Translations under genes and position numbers: made by a program
Source: Mycobacterium sp. E183
GTDB taxonomy: Bacteria; Actinomycetota; Actinomycetes; Mycobacteriales; Mycobacteriaceae
Assembly: GCF_001667735.1 (NCBI RefSeq)
Contig: NZ_LZJN01000004.1
Location: 1 to 64,000 of the forward strand
Direction of reading: 5' to 3'
DNA: 64,000 bases
Shown: piece after piece, positions 55,010-64,000 of the stretch
How the letters are laid out: the number at the start of each line of letters is the position of its first letter
How positions within the stretch are numbered: the stretch's first letter is position 1
The notes under the pieces: model-generated
Told to the model about the DNA's origin: nothing
What the model saw: the letters and a program-made list of their open reading frames with translations, nothing else
Database searches by the model: none

Positions 55010-55200
55010 CGGGTCAGGGAGATGGCGCCTTCGGGGCAGTTTTGCTCCGCGGTGACGGCCTGGGCCTCGAGTTCACCGGAGACGTCGCCGACGAGCACGA
55101 CGGAGTGGCCCACCTCGTCGGCGTCGAAGACGTCGGGCGCCAGCGTGTAGCAGCGGCCGTGCCCGGTGCAGCGGTCGGCGTCCACCGAGACGCGGGTCAT
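55006..55200 (-). CDS. [3Fe-4S] ferredoxin
   Basis: A 64-residue ferredoxin with three ligand cysteines, Cys11 (DRCTGHGRC), Cys17 and Cys55 (QNCPEGAIS), and His14/Gly15 in place of a fourth cysteine, the pattern of P450-associated [3Fe-4S] ferredoxins. It overlaps the P450 stop by 4 nt and the molybdoenzyme start by 4 nt, so P450, ferredoxin and molybdoenzyme are made together. It is the electron donor for the upstream P450, and possibly for the membrane enzyme too. Confidence 0.88.
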   Translation of the reverse strand: MTRVSVDADRCTGHGRCYTLAPDVFDADEVGHSVVLVGDVSGELEAQAVTAEQNCPEGAISLTR

Positions 55201-56366
55201 GACGTCGGAAATACCAGCGGCAGCGCCTCCACCGAGCGCAGCGCGGCGGTGTAGGTCAACTGGGTGCCGGGCCTGATCTCGTAATCCGGTATGCGGCGAT
55301 GGAATTCGCGCAGCGCGACCCGCAGCTCCATGCGGGCCAGGTGGGAGCCGAGACACCGGTGCGGACCACCGCCGAACGCGCGGTGCCGGTTCGGGTTGCG
55401 GGTGAAGTCCACCAGCTCCGGGTCGGCGAACTCGGCGGGGTCGGTGTTGGCCGCCCCCAGCAGCGGGCTGACCCGCTCGCCCTTGCTGATTGGACACCCG
55501 CCCACCTCGACGTCCTGAACGGCGACCCGGGCGACGCCCGGCACCGGTGTCTCCCAGCGCAACAACTCCTCGACGGCGCTGGGCAGCACGTCGGGCTGCT
55601 CGACCAGCTGGCGACGGTGCTCGGGATGGCGGGCCAGGTAGACGAAGAAGCAGTCGAGCGAGTCGGTGACGGTGTCCAGGCCGGCGATCAGGAACAAGAA
55701 GCAGATGTCCAGGAGTTCCTCGCGCGACAGCGGCTGGCCGGCGATGTCGGCCGCGATCATCGCCGACAGCACGTCGTCGCGGGGGCTGGCGATGTGGTCG
55801 TCGATGGCGCGGTCGAAGTAGTCGTAGATTTGTTGGGCGACCGCGGCGGAGCTCTCGTGGCGGCGGTCGAAGCCGGAGTCCCCCTCCGGGCGGATCACCC
55901 CGTCCTTCCATTCCAGGAACTTGTCGAGGTCTTCCAGCGGCAACCCGAGCAACTGCAGGAAAACGGTGCAGGGCAGGGGCACCGCGAACTCGGCGTGAAA
56001 GTCGCATTCGCCCCGGTCGGCGAAGCGGTCGATCATCTCGTTCACCAGTTCGGTGACGCGGGGTTCGCGGCGGGCCATCTCCCGCGGCGTGAAGAGCGGG
56101 TCGAGGATGCGGCGGTACTTCGCATGCTCGGGCGGGTCGATCTGCAGCGGGATCAGGGGCCGGACATTGCCCAGATCGACCGCGTCCATGTTCGACGAGA
56201 ACAGTTCCGTGTGTTTGAGCGCCATCTCGATGTCGGCCAACCGGCTCAGAACGACCGCCTGCGGCGACCGGAACACCGGACTCGATTCGCGCAACGCCTT
56301 GTACATCGGCTGCGGTTCCGCGAGACCCGTCACCGTCTGGTCGACGAACCCTTCGGTATCTGTCAT
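55197..56366 (-). CDS. Cytochrome P450
   Basis: A 389-residue soluble P450. The I-helix motif is FLIAGLDTVTDS, ExxR is ELLR in EELLRWETPV, and the haem loop is AFGGGPHRCLGSHLAR with the axial Cys. Family-level subclass and substrate are not determined; it differs from the CYP124-like gene at 6210. It is the first of three overlapping genes (P450, ferredoxin, molybdoenzyme). A short upstream gap (45 bp) separates it from the oxygenase gene at 56412, which may be co-transcribed. Confidence 0.9.
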   Translation of the reverse strand: MTDTEGFVDQTVTGLAEPQPMYKALRESSPVFRSPQAVVLSRLADIEMALKHTELFSSNMDAVDLGNVRPLIPLQIDPPEHAKYRRILDPLFTPREMARREPRVTELVNEMIDRFADRGECDFHAEFAVPLPCTVFLQLLGLPLEDLDKFLEWKDGVIRPEGDSGFDRRHESSAAVAQQIYDYFDRAIDDHIASPRDDVLSAMIAADIAGQPLSREELLDICFLFLIAGLDTVTDSLDCFFVYLARHPEHRRQLVEQPDVLPSAVEELLRWETPVPGVARVAVQDVEVGGCPISKGERVSPLLGAANTDPAEFADPELVDFTRNPNRHRAFGGGPHRCLGSHLARMELRVALREFHRRIPDYEIRPGTQLTYTAALRSVEALPLVFPTS

Positions 56367-56411
56367 CTGGTCAGACTGGCACCAACACCCCGGTTGGGCA
56401 ATGGTCTTCCC

Positions 56412-57122
56412 TCAGGCCGCGTCGTGGAAGATCAGCCCCATGGCGAAGCGCTCGCCGGACCGCACGACCGAGACACCGTGGCGCACCGGCGCCGCGGACC
56501 AGCCGCGGCTCGACGGCACCGGCGGCTCACGCGTGGTGAAAACGAACCCGTGCCCCTGCGGCAATTGGGTTGCCGTGCCGCGGGATTGCGCACGCGCCCG
56601 CTGTTCCACGAGCAGGAATTCGCCGCCGGTGTAATCGGTGTCGGGATGGCTGAGGTTGATCACCACCTGCAGTGGAAAGACCAAGTCGCCGTAGAGGTCT
56701 CGGTGCAGGGCATTCCAGTCACCGGGGCCGTACCTGAGCATCAGCGCGGTAGACCTGGTCTGGCCTGCCGCGTGGCAGCTGGCCAGCCAATCGTCGAGGC
56801 GGTCCGGCCAGGGCGCATCGCGGCGCAGCTTGCCCCACCAGTCGCGGGCTATCGGCAACAGGCGCGGGTACAGCGCCTGCTTGAGTTCTTCGATCGGGTC
56901 GGGATAGGGGGCGTGGAAGTAGCGATACTGCCCGGCGCCGTACCGCCTGGGCGCCATGTCGATGGTCGAGCGGAACAGGCCGTCGTCGTCGTAGAGCTTG
57001 CGGAGCCGGGCCGCCTCGCCGTCGGTGATCAACCGCGGCAGCAGCGCCCCGCCGTACTCGTCGAGCGTGGCGGCGATGGCGTCCCATTCGCCGGCGTCGA
57101 CGCGCTTCTTCCACCGGGACAT
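56412..57122 (-). CDS. 2OG-Fe(II) oxygenase family protein
   Basis: A 236-residue protein of the COG3826-type 2-oxoglutarate/Fe(II) group. His140-x-Asp142 (ALHRDLYGD), a distal His215 (VRHGVSVV) and Arg225 (for 2-oxoglutarate) form the facial triad. The core YTGGEFLLVEQ is conserved. GGGAAGGA lies upstream of ATG 57122. It would hydroxylate a substrate using Fe(II), O2 and 2-oxoglutarate. It lies between the P450 and rnpB and may belong to the P450 unit. Substrate unknown. Confidence 0.8.
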   Translation of the reverse strand: MSRWKKRVDAGEWDAIAATLDEYGGALLPRLITDGEAARLRKLYDDDGLFRSTIDMAPRRYGAGQYRYFHAPYPDPIEELKQALYPRLLPIARDWWGKLRRDAPWPDRLDDWLASCHAAGQTRSTALMLRYGPGDWNALHRDLYGDLVFPLQVVINLSHPDTDYTGGEFLLVEQRARAQSRGTATQLPQGHGFVFTTREPPVPSSRGWSAAPVRHGVSVVRSGERFAMGLIFHDAA

Positions 57123-57219
57123 CGGCGTCCTTCCCTGTGCCTGCCTGCGTGGTCCACGATAGGGCCGGCGCGCGATGGTTGCTGGCCCCGGGATCGCGCG
57201 GGTAGTACCGTGGATCGTC

Positions 57220-57626
<407 letters not shown>

Positions 57627-57631
57627 CCCGC

Positions 57632-59161
57632 TCAGCGCTGTGCCTTGCGCACCGCCTTGGCGAGCTTGCGCAACGCGTCGTCGAGCTGTTGCTCGCACCG
57701 CTCGGCCAGGTCGGCCTCCTGTTGGTACAGCAGGCCGTAGGTGAAGGTGTCCTCGCCGGCGGCGTGCGCGGCTTCGGATTCATGCCGCAGGTGCTCCCGG
57801 CTGACCACGCTGTCCTGGTGGTCGCCGAGCAGTGACTGGACCGCCTTCGCTTGTTCGGACACCTTGTCCTCACCGGTGGCCGCGGCGGTGTAGCGAAGGC
57901 GCTTGGCCCGCTTGCGGATCCGGTGGATCGCCTCGTCGCGCTCGTGCGGATGGTCGGGGTGGTCTTCGTCGACCTGGGCTGCGGCCTTGGCGGCCTTGCG
58001 CACCTTCTTGTAGGCGGAGTCGATGGTGACCGGGGCGTGCTCCTCGCCCGTAGCGCTGCCGGGCGGTTGGGCCGCGATCTCATCGAGGGCGTCGAGCAGG
58101 CGGAAGTAGCGCTGCGACCGCATGGCCATCAGCGACCGGCGCAGCCCGGTCTGGTAGCGGCGCTGGGCGCCGCCGACCAGGCGCTCGTGCACCGGTCCGC
58201 GCACCAGATCGGCTGTCAGTCCGTCTAATTCGCGCTCGTAACGCTCCGCGAGCACCTCGGCGTCGCGGGCGACGCCGAGGATGCCGGCCAGTTCGCGCAG
58301 TTCGTCGAGGACCCAGCCGTCGTCGGGCAATCCGAACGACTCCTGGTAGTCGCGCAGCAGGCTGCGCAGCTTGCGGGTGGTGACCCGCATCTGGTGGATG
58401 GAATCGAAGGCGTCGGCCCGCACGGCGCGGTCCCACACCAGCAGTTCTCGGATCTGCGCGGCCACCGCGCGCTGCAGCGGGTGCTCGGCGGGGTCGGCGT
58501 CGGGTTGCGGTGTCGTGCCGAGCACCCGGGCCAGCTTGGAGGCGTGGCCGGCGGGTGCGGCGCCGGCGTCCAGCAGCCGGTTACCCAGCCGGTCGAGCAG
58601 CTCGGTGTCCGGTGTCCCGCCGGACTCGACGAGCTCGAGTTCCCATTCGCGCCACTCCTGCTGGGTGGGTTCCAGGTCGGCGTCCTCGGAGGTACGGGCC
58701 GACCACGCGGTGACGTGGTCGTTGCTGAACTCGGCCAACGGCGCGCCGTCGGCGGCGTACAACACCTGGCTTTCGCGCCGGGTGGTGATGCGCGCGACCG
58801 GCACGAGGGGGCGGTCGCGGACGATCGCCAGCACGACGTCGACCAGCTCCTCCGGCACCGCGTCGGCCCCGGACGCGTCCAGCGGCATCCGGACCTCGGT
58901 GCGCGCCTCGGGACCGGTGGGCAGCTTCAGGTGCCATCCCGCGTCGGTGCCACCGGTGCGGCGGCGCAGGGTGACCTTGTTGCGGGCGAGGTCCTGGTTG
59001 GGCGTGTCGAAGTACGTCGCGTCCAGCGTCTGGGTCGGCGACTTGTCGACGTGCGCCACCGCGGCAATGCCTTCGAACGAGGGTGACACGGCGGACTCGC
59101 CGACATCGAACTTGCGCTCGACCTCTAAATGACGGGAGGTCTGTGGCGCTTTTGCAGGCAT
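57632..59161 (-). CDS. CYTH-CHAD domain protein (Rv2226-like)
   Basis: A 509-residue protein. The CYTH triphosphate-tunnel domain (~10-215) opens with the ExExK motif HLEVERKF (Glu13, Glu15, Lys17) and includes LRRRTGG. The CHAD domain (~230-509) is rich in His/Arg (IHQMRVTTRKLRSLLRDY, DDGWVLDELRELAGILG, RIRKRAKRLRYTAAATG) and is known to bind polyphosphate. It probably acts on triphosphates or polyphosphate. Its stop lies 6 bp from the rnpB end. It corresponds to Rv2226. Confidence 0.9.
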   Translation of the reverse strand: MPAKAPQTSRHLEVERKFDVGESAVSPSFEGIAAVAHVDKSPTQTLDATYFDTPNQDLARNKVTLRRRTGGTDAGWHLKLPTGPEARTEVRMPLDASGADAVPEELVDVVLAIVRDRPLVPVARITTRRESQVLYAADGAPLAEFSNDHVTAWSARTSEDADLEPTQQEWREWELELVESGGTPDTELLDRLGNRLLDAGAAPAGHASKLARVLGTTPQPDADPAEHPLQRAVAAQIRELLVWDRAVRADAFDSIHQMRVTTRKLRSLLRDYQESFGLPDDGWVLDELRELAGILGVARDAEVLAERYERELDGLTADLVRGPVHERLVGGAQRRYQTGLRRSLMAMRSQRYFRLLDALDEIAAQPPGSATGEEHAPVTIDSAYKKVRKAAKAAAQVDEDHPDHPHERDEAIHRIRKRAKRLRYTAAATGEDKVSEQAKAVQSLLGDHQDSVVSREHLRHESEAAHAAGEDTFTYGLLYQQEADLAERCEQQLDDALRKLAKAVRKAQR

Positions 59162-59311
59162 TTTCGGCTCCGTTGAGGGCGCGTCGCCGCGGCCTTGAAC
59201 GTCGGGGACTTTGGTGATGGGCTCCCATAGCCTGCCATACCGCGGTTACGCGAATGGCGGCGATCGCCGCCGCGCGCCGTGGGCCGGCCGTCGAGAATCG
59301 GGGTCGGTAGA

Positions 59312-60493
59312 TCAGCCGGGCGACGGATCTTCGCGCAGGTGCATCGCCAGGCCGCCCAGCTCGCGAATCGCCTGAACCTCGGGATCGCGGAAGGGCCGTC
59401 CGTCGGGCGCCAGCAGGTCGTGGAACCACTCGGCCGGCACGGTGGGGTAGGGGTGCTCCCATGAGTCCCAGGGGAATACGGTCTGGGTTTTCCCGGCGAC
59501 CAGTCCCCAGTTGAACGCGCCGACGTTGTAACGCTTGGCGACGGGCAGGATGCCCTCGACGGTGCTGCCCAACGACCGGGCCATGTATTCGGTGCACAGG
59601 ATCGGGCGCCCTTGGGGTGTGAGCTCGGCGATGCGGCTCTCGAACTCTCCCGGCTCGGCGTAGGAGTGGAAGGTGATGACGTCGGAGTTGTCCAGCTGGA
59701 TGCCGCTGATCACGCTGCGGCGCCCCGCGTCGGCCCACTCGCCATCCCAGACTCCGCTGGTGAGCGGCTGGGACGGATCGACCGAGCGGGCCCAGCCGAA
59801 GACTTGGGGGAGCAGGTCGGCGACGAGGTCGAGCTTGTCGTCCCGCTCGGCCGAGCGGTAGTACTTCGACGGATTGTCGGGCTCGTTCCACAGGTCCCAG
59901 CCCAAAACGCGGTCGTCGGTGCGGAACTGCGTCAGCACCCCGGTGACGTAGCCGCGCAGGGTCTGGACGTAGCCGCGGTCACCGAGGCGTTCCGCGCCCG
60001 GGCTCTGTACCCAGCCGGAGTTGTGTACGCCGGGCGTCGGCGCGCGCTGCGGACCGGCTTCGGGGCGGGGATCCCAGCAGGAGTCGAACAAGACGAACAG
60101 CGGCTTGATGTCGTGGCGCGCCGCGATGTCGACGAACTGGGCGACGCGGGCCTGGAATCCCCGACGGTCCTGCGTCCACAGCTGGTCGTGCAGGAAGACG
60201 CGCACCGAGTTGAGCCCGTTGGCGCGGGCCCAGCCCAGCTCGGTGTCGATGCGTCGGGCGTCGAACGTGTCCGGCTGAAACATCTCCAGCTGGTTGATCG
60301 CGTTCGATGTGATGTAGTTCGCGCCGACCGGCCAGCCCTGCGCCTGATACCAGCGGTTGGCGCGCTCGGCGGACCAGCGGGCCGCCTGCGGAGAGGTGCC
60401 GGGCGCGGGCTGCGCCGCCGCGCGTGGTGCTTTGGCCAGTGCGGCGCCTCCTGCCAATAGCAGCGGTATCTTCAGCACCGTGCGGCGGTGCAC
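59312..60493 (-). CDS. Exported glycoside hydrolase, GH5/cellulase-like
   Basis: A 393-residue protein with an N-terminal signal (MHRRTVLKIPLLLAGGAALA, twin-arginine-like RR but weak) and a (beta/alpha)8 catalytic domain. The acid/base is Glu204 in WDLWNEPDNP, and the nucleophile Glu302 in LCTEYMAR. These are placed as in clan GH-A enzymes. It would cut a beta-glycan or glycolipid in the envelope. The start is a GTG at 60493 with weak Shine-Dalgarno. It separates the CYTH-CHAD gene from panB; I do not recall such a gene there in H37Rv. Substrate unknown. Confidence 0.75.
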   Translation of the reverse strand: MHRRTVLKIPLLLAGGAALAKAPRAAAQPAPGTSPQAARWSAERANRWYQAQGWPVGANYITSNAINQLEMFQPDTFDARRIDTELGWARANGLNSVRVFLHDQLWTQDRRGFQARVAQFVDIAARHDIKPLFVLFDSCWDPRPEAGPQRAPTPGVHNSGWVQSPGAERLGDRGYVQTLRGYVTGVLTQFRTDDRVLGWDLWNEPDNPSKYYRSAERDDKLDLVADLLPQVFGWARSVDPSQPLTSGVWDGEWADAGRRSVISGIQLDNSDVITFHSYAEPGEFESRIAELTPQGRPILCTEYMARSLGSTVEGILPVAKRYNVGAFNWGLVAGKTQTVFPWDSWEHPYPTVPAEWFHDLLAPDGRPFRDPEVQAIRELGGLAMHLREDPSPG

Positions 60494-60623
60494 GAAGTCA
60501 CCGCGAGTCCCCCGGTCGATGTGCTCACCCTTGCTCTCGGAGTCGAGACCTTACCCAAGAGCAATCGTACCCGCCTGCCACACAACGAGTTTCGGTTTTG
60601 GTGGCCAGCGGCCCAGGAATTTG

Positions 60624-61469
60624 TCAGAAGCAGTGCTCGTCGGCGGGAAAAGCGCCCTCGGCCACCTCTTGCGCATATTGCATTGCGGCCCGCCGCAATT
60701 CTCCACCGATGTCGGCGAACCGCTTGACGAAGCGGGCCGCCTTGCCGCTGCTGACGCCGGCCATGTCCTGCCAGACCAGTACCTGGCCGTCGCAGTTCGG
60801 GCCCGCCCCGATGCCGATCGTCGGGATGGTCAGCTTGCCGGTGATCTGGGTGGCGAGTTCGGCGGGCACCATCTCCATCACGACGGAGAACGCACCGGCT
60901 TCGGCGACCGCGATCGCGTCGGCGACGGTCTGTTCCGCTCCGTCGCCGCGGCCCTGCACCCGGAAGCCGCCCAGGCTGTTCACGCTTTGCGGCGTGAACC
61001 CGATGTGGGCCATCACGGGGATGCCCGCCGCGGTGAGGCAGGCGATCTGCTCGGCCACCCGCTCGCCGCCCTCGAGCTTGACGGCGTGCGTGCCGCCCTC
61101 CTTCATGAAGCGGGTGGCGGAGGCCAAGGCCGCCGCCGGTCCCGCCTCGTAGCTGCCGAACGGCAGGTCCGCGACGACCAGGGCGTGCCGGGCGCCGCGC
61201 ACCACGCCGCGCACCAGCGGGATCATCTCGTCGATGGAGACGGGCACGGTGGTGTCGTACCCGTAGACGACGTTGGCGGCCGAGTCGCCCACCAGCAGGA
61301 CCGGAATGCCGGCCTCGTCGAAGATCCGTGCGGTCGAATAGTCGTAGGCCGTGAGCATGGCCCACTTGTGCCCTTCGGCCTTCATCTTCTGCAGGTGGTG
61401 GGTGCGGATCTTGGTGAGCGGCTGCGAGTGCTCGGGCGTGCTTGCACCATAAACGTTCTGCTCAGACAT
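60624..61469 (-). CDS. panB: 3-Methyl-2-oxobutanoate hydroxymethyltransferase PanB
   Basis: A 281-residue PanB, the same length as in M. tuberculosis. The Mg-binding part is [15 protein letters not shown], with [16 protein letters not shown] and [13 protein letters not shown] as typical motifs. It makes ketopantoate from 2-oxoisovalerate and methylenetetrahydrofolate, the first pathway step to pantothenate/CoA. There are two ATGs (61472 and 61469); 61469 is preferred because AGGGA lies 5 nt before it. It is divergent from the WS/DGAT gene; 130 bp upstream separate it from the GH5-like gene. Confidence 0.95.
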   Translation of the reverse strand: MSEQNVYGASTPEHSQPLTKIRTHHLQKMKAEGHKWAMLTAYDYSTARIFDEAGIPVLLVGDSAANVVYGYDTTVPVSIDEMIPLVRGVVRGARHALVVADLPFGSYEAGPAAALASATRFMKEGGTHAVKLEGGERVAEQIACLTAAGIPVMAHIGFTPQSVNSLGGFRVQGRGDGAEQTVADAIAVAEAGAFSVVMEMVPAELATQITGKLTIPTIGIGAGPNCDGQVLVWQDMAGVSSGKAARFVKRFADIGGELRRAAMQYAQEVAEGAFPADEHCF

Positions 61470-61601
61470 CATTGTCCCTAGTGCTGGTCGGGTCGATCCT
61501 CGTGGCCCTGATCGGGTCCCCGGGTTCGTCTGACGGTGCCATTCTGCCATCTCCGCTGCGCCGTCGCACCGTCCGTGTGATGTGAGACATACCATGCGGG
61601 C

Positions 61602-62993
61602 ATGCAGCGGCTCAGCGGACTCGACGCCAGCTTCCTCTACCTGGAGACCTCGTCGCAGCCCATGCACGTGTGCTCGATCATGGAGCTGGACACCTCGACC
61701 ATGCCCGGCGGGTACACCTTCGACCGGCTGCGCGACGCGCTGTCGCTCCGCATCAAGGCCATCCCGGAGTTCCGCGAGAAGCTGGCCAACAGCCCGCTGA
61801 ATCTCGACCATCCGGTCTGGGTCGACGACGAGAACTTCCTCCTTGACCGGCATCTGCACCGCATCGCATTGCCGGCGCCCGGCGGCCGCGCCGAGCTCGC
61901 GGAGATCTGCGGTCACATCGCCGAGTCGCCGTTGGACCGGCGCCGCCCGCTGTGGGAGATGTGGGTCATCGAAGGCGTGGCGGGCACCGACTGCCATCGT
62001 GACGGGCGGCTGGCGGTGATGACCAAGGTGCACCATGCCGGCGTCGACGGGGTGACCGGCGCCAACCTGATGTCGCAGCTGTGCAGCACCGAAGCCGACG
62101 CGCCGCCTCCGGACCCGGCCGGCGGGGTCGGCGGCGCCAGCGGATGGCAGATCGCCGCGGGCGGGCTCGTCCGGTTCGCCGCCCGGCCGCTGCAGCTGGC
62201 CAATGTGGTGCCCGACACCGTCTCCTCGGTGGTCGCGACGCTGCGGCGGGCGCTGGAGGGCCAAGCCATGGCGCGGCCGTTCGCCGCGCCGGCGACCGTG
62301 TTCAACGCCCGGATCACGGACCGTCGGAACATCGCCTACGCCGAATTGAATCTCGGCGACGTCAAGGCGGTGAAGAACCATTTCGGCGTGAAAGTCAACG
62401 ACGTGGTGATGGCGCTGGTTTCCGGCGTGCTGCGCCAATTCCTGGCCGACCGAGACGCTTTGCCGGACTCGCCCCTGGTGGCGTCGGTGCCGGTTTCGGT
62501 GCACGGCAAATCCGACCGGCCCGGCCGCAACCAGGTGTCGGCGATGTTCTCCAGCCTGCACACCGACATCGCGGATCCCGCGGAGCGCCTCAGGGCCATC
62601 GCCCATGCGAATTCGGTTGCCAAGGAACACAGTTCCGCCATCGGCGCCTCGCTGTTGCAGGATTGGACGCAATTCGCGGCGCCCGCCGGTTTCGGCATCG
62701 CGATGCGGCTCTACGCCAGGACGCGGTTCACCGACACCATGCCGGTGCACAACCTGGTGGTGTCCAACGTGCCTGGCCCGCAGGTCCCGCTGTACATGCT
62801 GGGCTGCGAGGTCAAGGCGATGTATCCGCTGGGGCCGATCTTCCACGGGTCCGGACTCAACATCACCGCCATGTCCCTGCAGGGCAAGTTGGACATCGGG
62901 TTGCTCTCGTGCCCGGATCTGTTGCCGGACTTGTGGGAGATGGCCGACGAGTTTGCGGTGGCGATGGAAGAGCTGCTGGCGGTCACCCGGTAG
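61602..62993 (+). CDS. Wax ester synthase/diacylglycerol acyltransferase (WS/DGAT)
   Basis: A 463-residue acyltransferase of the WES_acyltransf family (starts [20 protein letters not shown], in parts). The active-site motif VHHAGVDG gives His144-His145 and Asp149. The conserved VSNVPGP and the C-terminal [21 protein letters not shown] motif are present. It makes triacylglycerol or wax esters from acyl-CoA, a dormancy carbon store in mycobacteria. It is the second WS/DGAT in the window (see 39657), is divergent from panB and is followed by the caeA gene. Confidence 0.88.
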   Translation: MQRLSGLDASFLYLETSSQPMHVCSIMELDTSTMPGGYTFDRLRDALSLRIKAIPEFREKLANSPLNLDHPVWVDDENFLLDRHLHRIALPAPGGRAELAEICGHIAESPLDRRRPLWEMWVIEGVAGTDCHRDGRLAVMTKVHHAGVDGVTGANLMSQLCSTEADAPPPDPAGGVGGASGWQIAAGGLVRFAARPLQLANVVPDTVSSVVATLRRALEGQAMARPFAAPATVFNARITDRRNIAYAELNLGDVKAVKNHFGVKVNDVVMALVSGVLRQFLADRDALPDSPLVASVPVSVHGKSDRPGRNQVSAMFSSLHTDIADPAERLRAIAHANSVAKEHSSAIGASLLQDWTQFAAPAGFGIAMRLYARTRFTDTMPVHNLVVSNVPGPQVPLYMLGCEVKAMYPLGPIFHGSGLNITAMSLQGKLDIGLLSCPDLLPDLWEMADEFAVAMEELLAVTR

Positions 62994-63050
62994 CCGGACG
63001 GTGGTGCCGCTCATGAGGATCTCAGGTTTCCTCTGGCAGCATATGTTGGC

Positions 63051-64000
63051 ATGGGTCTGTCTCGCCGCGTCAAGGTCGCGCGCACGCTGCTGGTTTGGAC
63101 AACGGTCGCGGCCGTAGCGCTCCTCCTCGCGGGTTGCGTGCGCGTCGTCGGTGGGCGCGCCGTGCTGGCCGAGCCGAAGCTGGGGCAGGCGGTGGAGTGG
63201 ACACCGTGCCGTTCGGCGAACCCGAAGGCCAAGATTCCGCCCGGCGCGCTGTGCGGCAAGCTGGCCGTGCCCGTCGACTACAACCACCTCGACGGTGACG
63301 TGGCGACGCTGGCGATGATTCGCTTCCCCGCCACCGGGGACAAGGTCGGCTCGTTGGTGATCAACCCCGGCGGTCCCGGCGAATCCGGCATCGAGGCCGC
63401 GCTGGGCGTCGTGCAGTCGCTGCCCAAGCGGGTCCGCGAACGGTTCGACCTGGTGGGCTTCGACCCGCGCGGGGTCGGGTCGTCGCGGCCGGCGGTCTGG
63501 TGCAACTCCGACGCCGACAACGACCGGCTGCGCACCGAGCCCAACGTCGACTACAGCCCGGCGGGCGTGGCCCACATCGAGGACGAGACCAAAGAATTCG
63601 TCGGCCGCTGCGTCGACAAGATGGGCAAGAACTTTCTGGCCAACATCGGCACCGTCAACGTCGCGCGTGATCTGGACGCGATCCGCGCGGCCCTCGGCGA
63701 CGACAAGCTGACCTACCTCGGCTACTCCTATGGCACGCGGATCGGCTCGGCCTACGCCGAGGCGTACCCGGACAAGGTGCGGGCGATGATCCTCGACGGG
63801 GCCGTCGACCCCAACGCCGACCCGATCGAGGCGGACCTGCGGCAGGCCAAAGGATTTCAGGACGCGTTCAACGACTACGCCACCGAGTGCGCGAAGCAAC
63901 CGACCTGCCCGCTGGGCACCGACCCGGCCAAAGCCGTCGACGTCTACCACAGCCTGGTCGACCCGCTCGTCGACCCCAACAACCCGATGGTCGGCAGGCC
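63051..64000 (+). CDS. caeA: Serine hydrolase/carboxylesterase CaeA (Hip1)-like, N-terminal part
   Basis: The first 316 codons of a gene that continues past the right edge. The N-terminus has a signal with lipobox LLLAGC (Cys29), then [13 protein letters not shown] (oxyanion region) and YLGYSYGTR with nucleophile Ser226. This is the pattern of Hip1/CaeA (Rv2224c), a cell-envelope serine protease/esterase that cleaves GroEL2 and dampens host responses. The C-terminal Asp/His of the triad lie outside the window. ATG 63051 begins MGLSRRVK. The related Rv2223c gene might follow. Confidence 0.88.
   Translation, partial: MGLSRRVKVARTLLVWTTVAAVALLLAGCVRVVGGRAVLAEPKLGQAVEWTPCRSANPKAKIPPGALCGKLAVPVDYNHLDGDVATLAMIRFPATGDKVGSLVINPGGPGESGIEAALGVVQSLPKRVRERFDLVGFDPRGVGSSRPAVWCNSDADNDRLRTEPNVDYSPAGVAHIEDETKEFVGRCVDKMGKNFLANIGTVNVARDLDAIRAALGDDKLTYLGYSYGTRIGSAYAEAYPDKVRAMILDGAVDPNADPIEADLRQAKGFQDAFNDYATECAKQPTCPLGTDPAKAVDVYHSLVDPLVDPNNPMVGR

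Noticed and set aside
60624..63950. A 1108-codon open frame on the minus strand running through the WS/DGAT and caeA genes
   Set aside because: Only its last 281 codons (panB) show a protein family; the rest is the antisense of two well-supported genes in GC-rich sequence.

Overview
The window is high-GC DNA from a Mycobacterium, most likely a slow-growing non-tuberculous species resembling the M. avium complex; the exact species cannot be read from this stretch. The evidence is the FAS-II mycolic-acid operon (fabD-acpM-kasA-kasB-accD6) with mabR and aceE, the mycothiol enzyme mscR, ptpA-ptkA, dagK, lppN, sigK-rskA-mpt70, hip1/caeA, and gene order that largely follows the reverse of M. tuberculosis H37Rv from about Rv2273 to Rv2224c. 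All Rv correspondences are from memory of the families and were not searched.

Layout. 1-6200: end of a flavin monooxygenase, then a compact SigK cluster (mpt70, rskA, sigK) with two matching SigK-type promoters, two DUF202 membrane genes, a HAD enzyme and lppN. 6200-18700: cyp124-like P450, MmpS-like exported protein, an Hsp70-like membrane protein, a SABATH-like methyltransferase, an SDR, the metallo-hydrolase/mscR pair, and an Rv2258c/Rv2257c-like pair. 18700-23400: dagK and an alkyl-DHAP-synthase-like flavoenzyme, divergent from a TetR gene and glpD1 (glycerol/ether lipid theme). 23400-26060: accessory insert with a flavin monooxygenase and a DUF559 protein that sits between two near-identical palindromes. 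26077-35865: accD6, kasB, kasA, acpM, fabD, mabR, aceE, all on the minus strand. 36050-37734: lipoprotein, DUF3052, ahpE and tRNA-Val.

37735-44515: accessory island behind tRNA-Val, holding a truncated hydrolase remnant, an EthA-type Baeyer-Villiger monooxygenase, a wax-ester synthase/DGAT, an AraC regulator, a cupin dioxygenase, DUF1330 and an epoxide hydrolase. 44512-52623: DUF2236 gene, cobD, SURF1, ptpA, ptkA and a four-gene overlapping operon (cobC, NIF3, zinc-ribbon, RNase H/phosphatase). 52643-57122: another accessory block with a TetR gene and an overlapping P450/ferredoxin/molybdoenzyme operon. 57220-64000: rnpB, CYTH-CHAD, a GH5-like enzyme, panB, a second WS/DGAT and the start of caeA.

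The least explained signal is a set of short palindromic elements between genes. Three share an identical geometry (21-nt arms, 16-nt loop), two more form a second family with similar geometry, and a pair of perfect 32-34 bp palindromes sits between convergent genes. No IS element, prophage or CRISPR array was seen.
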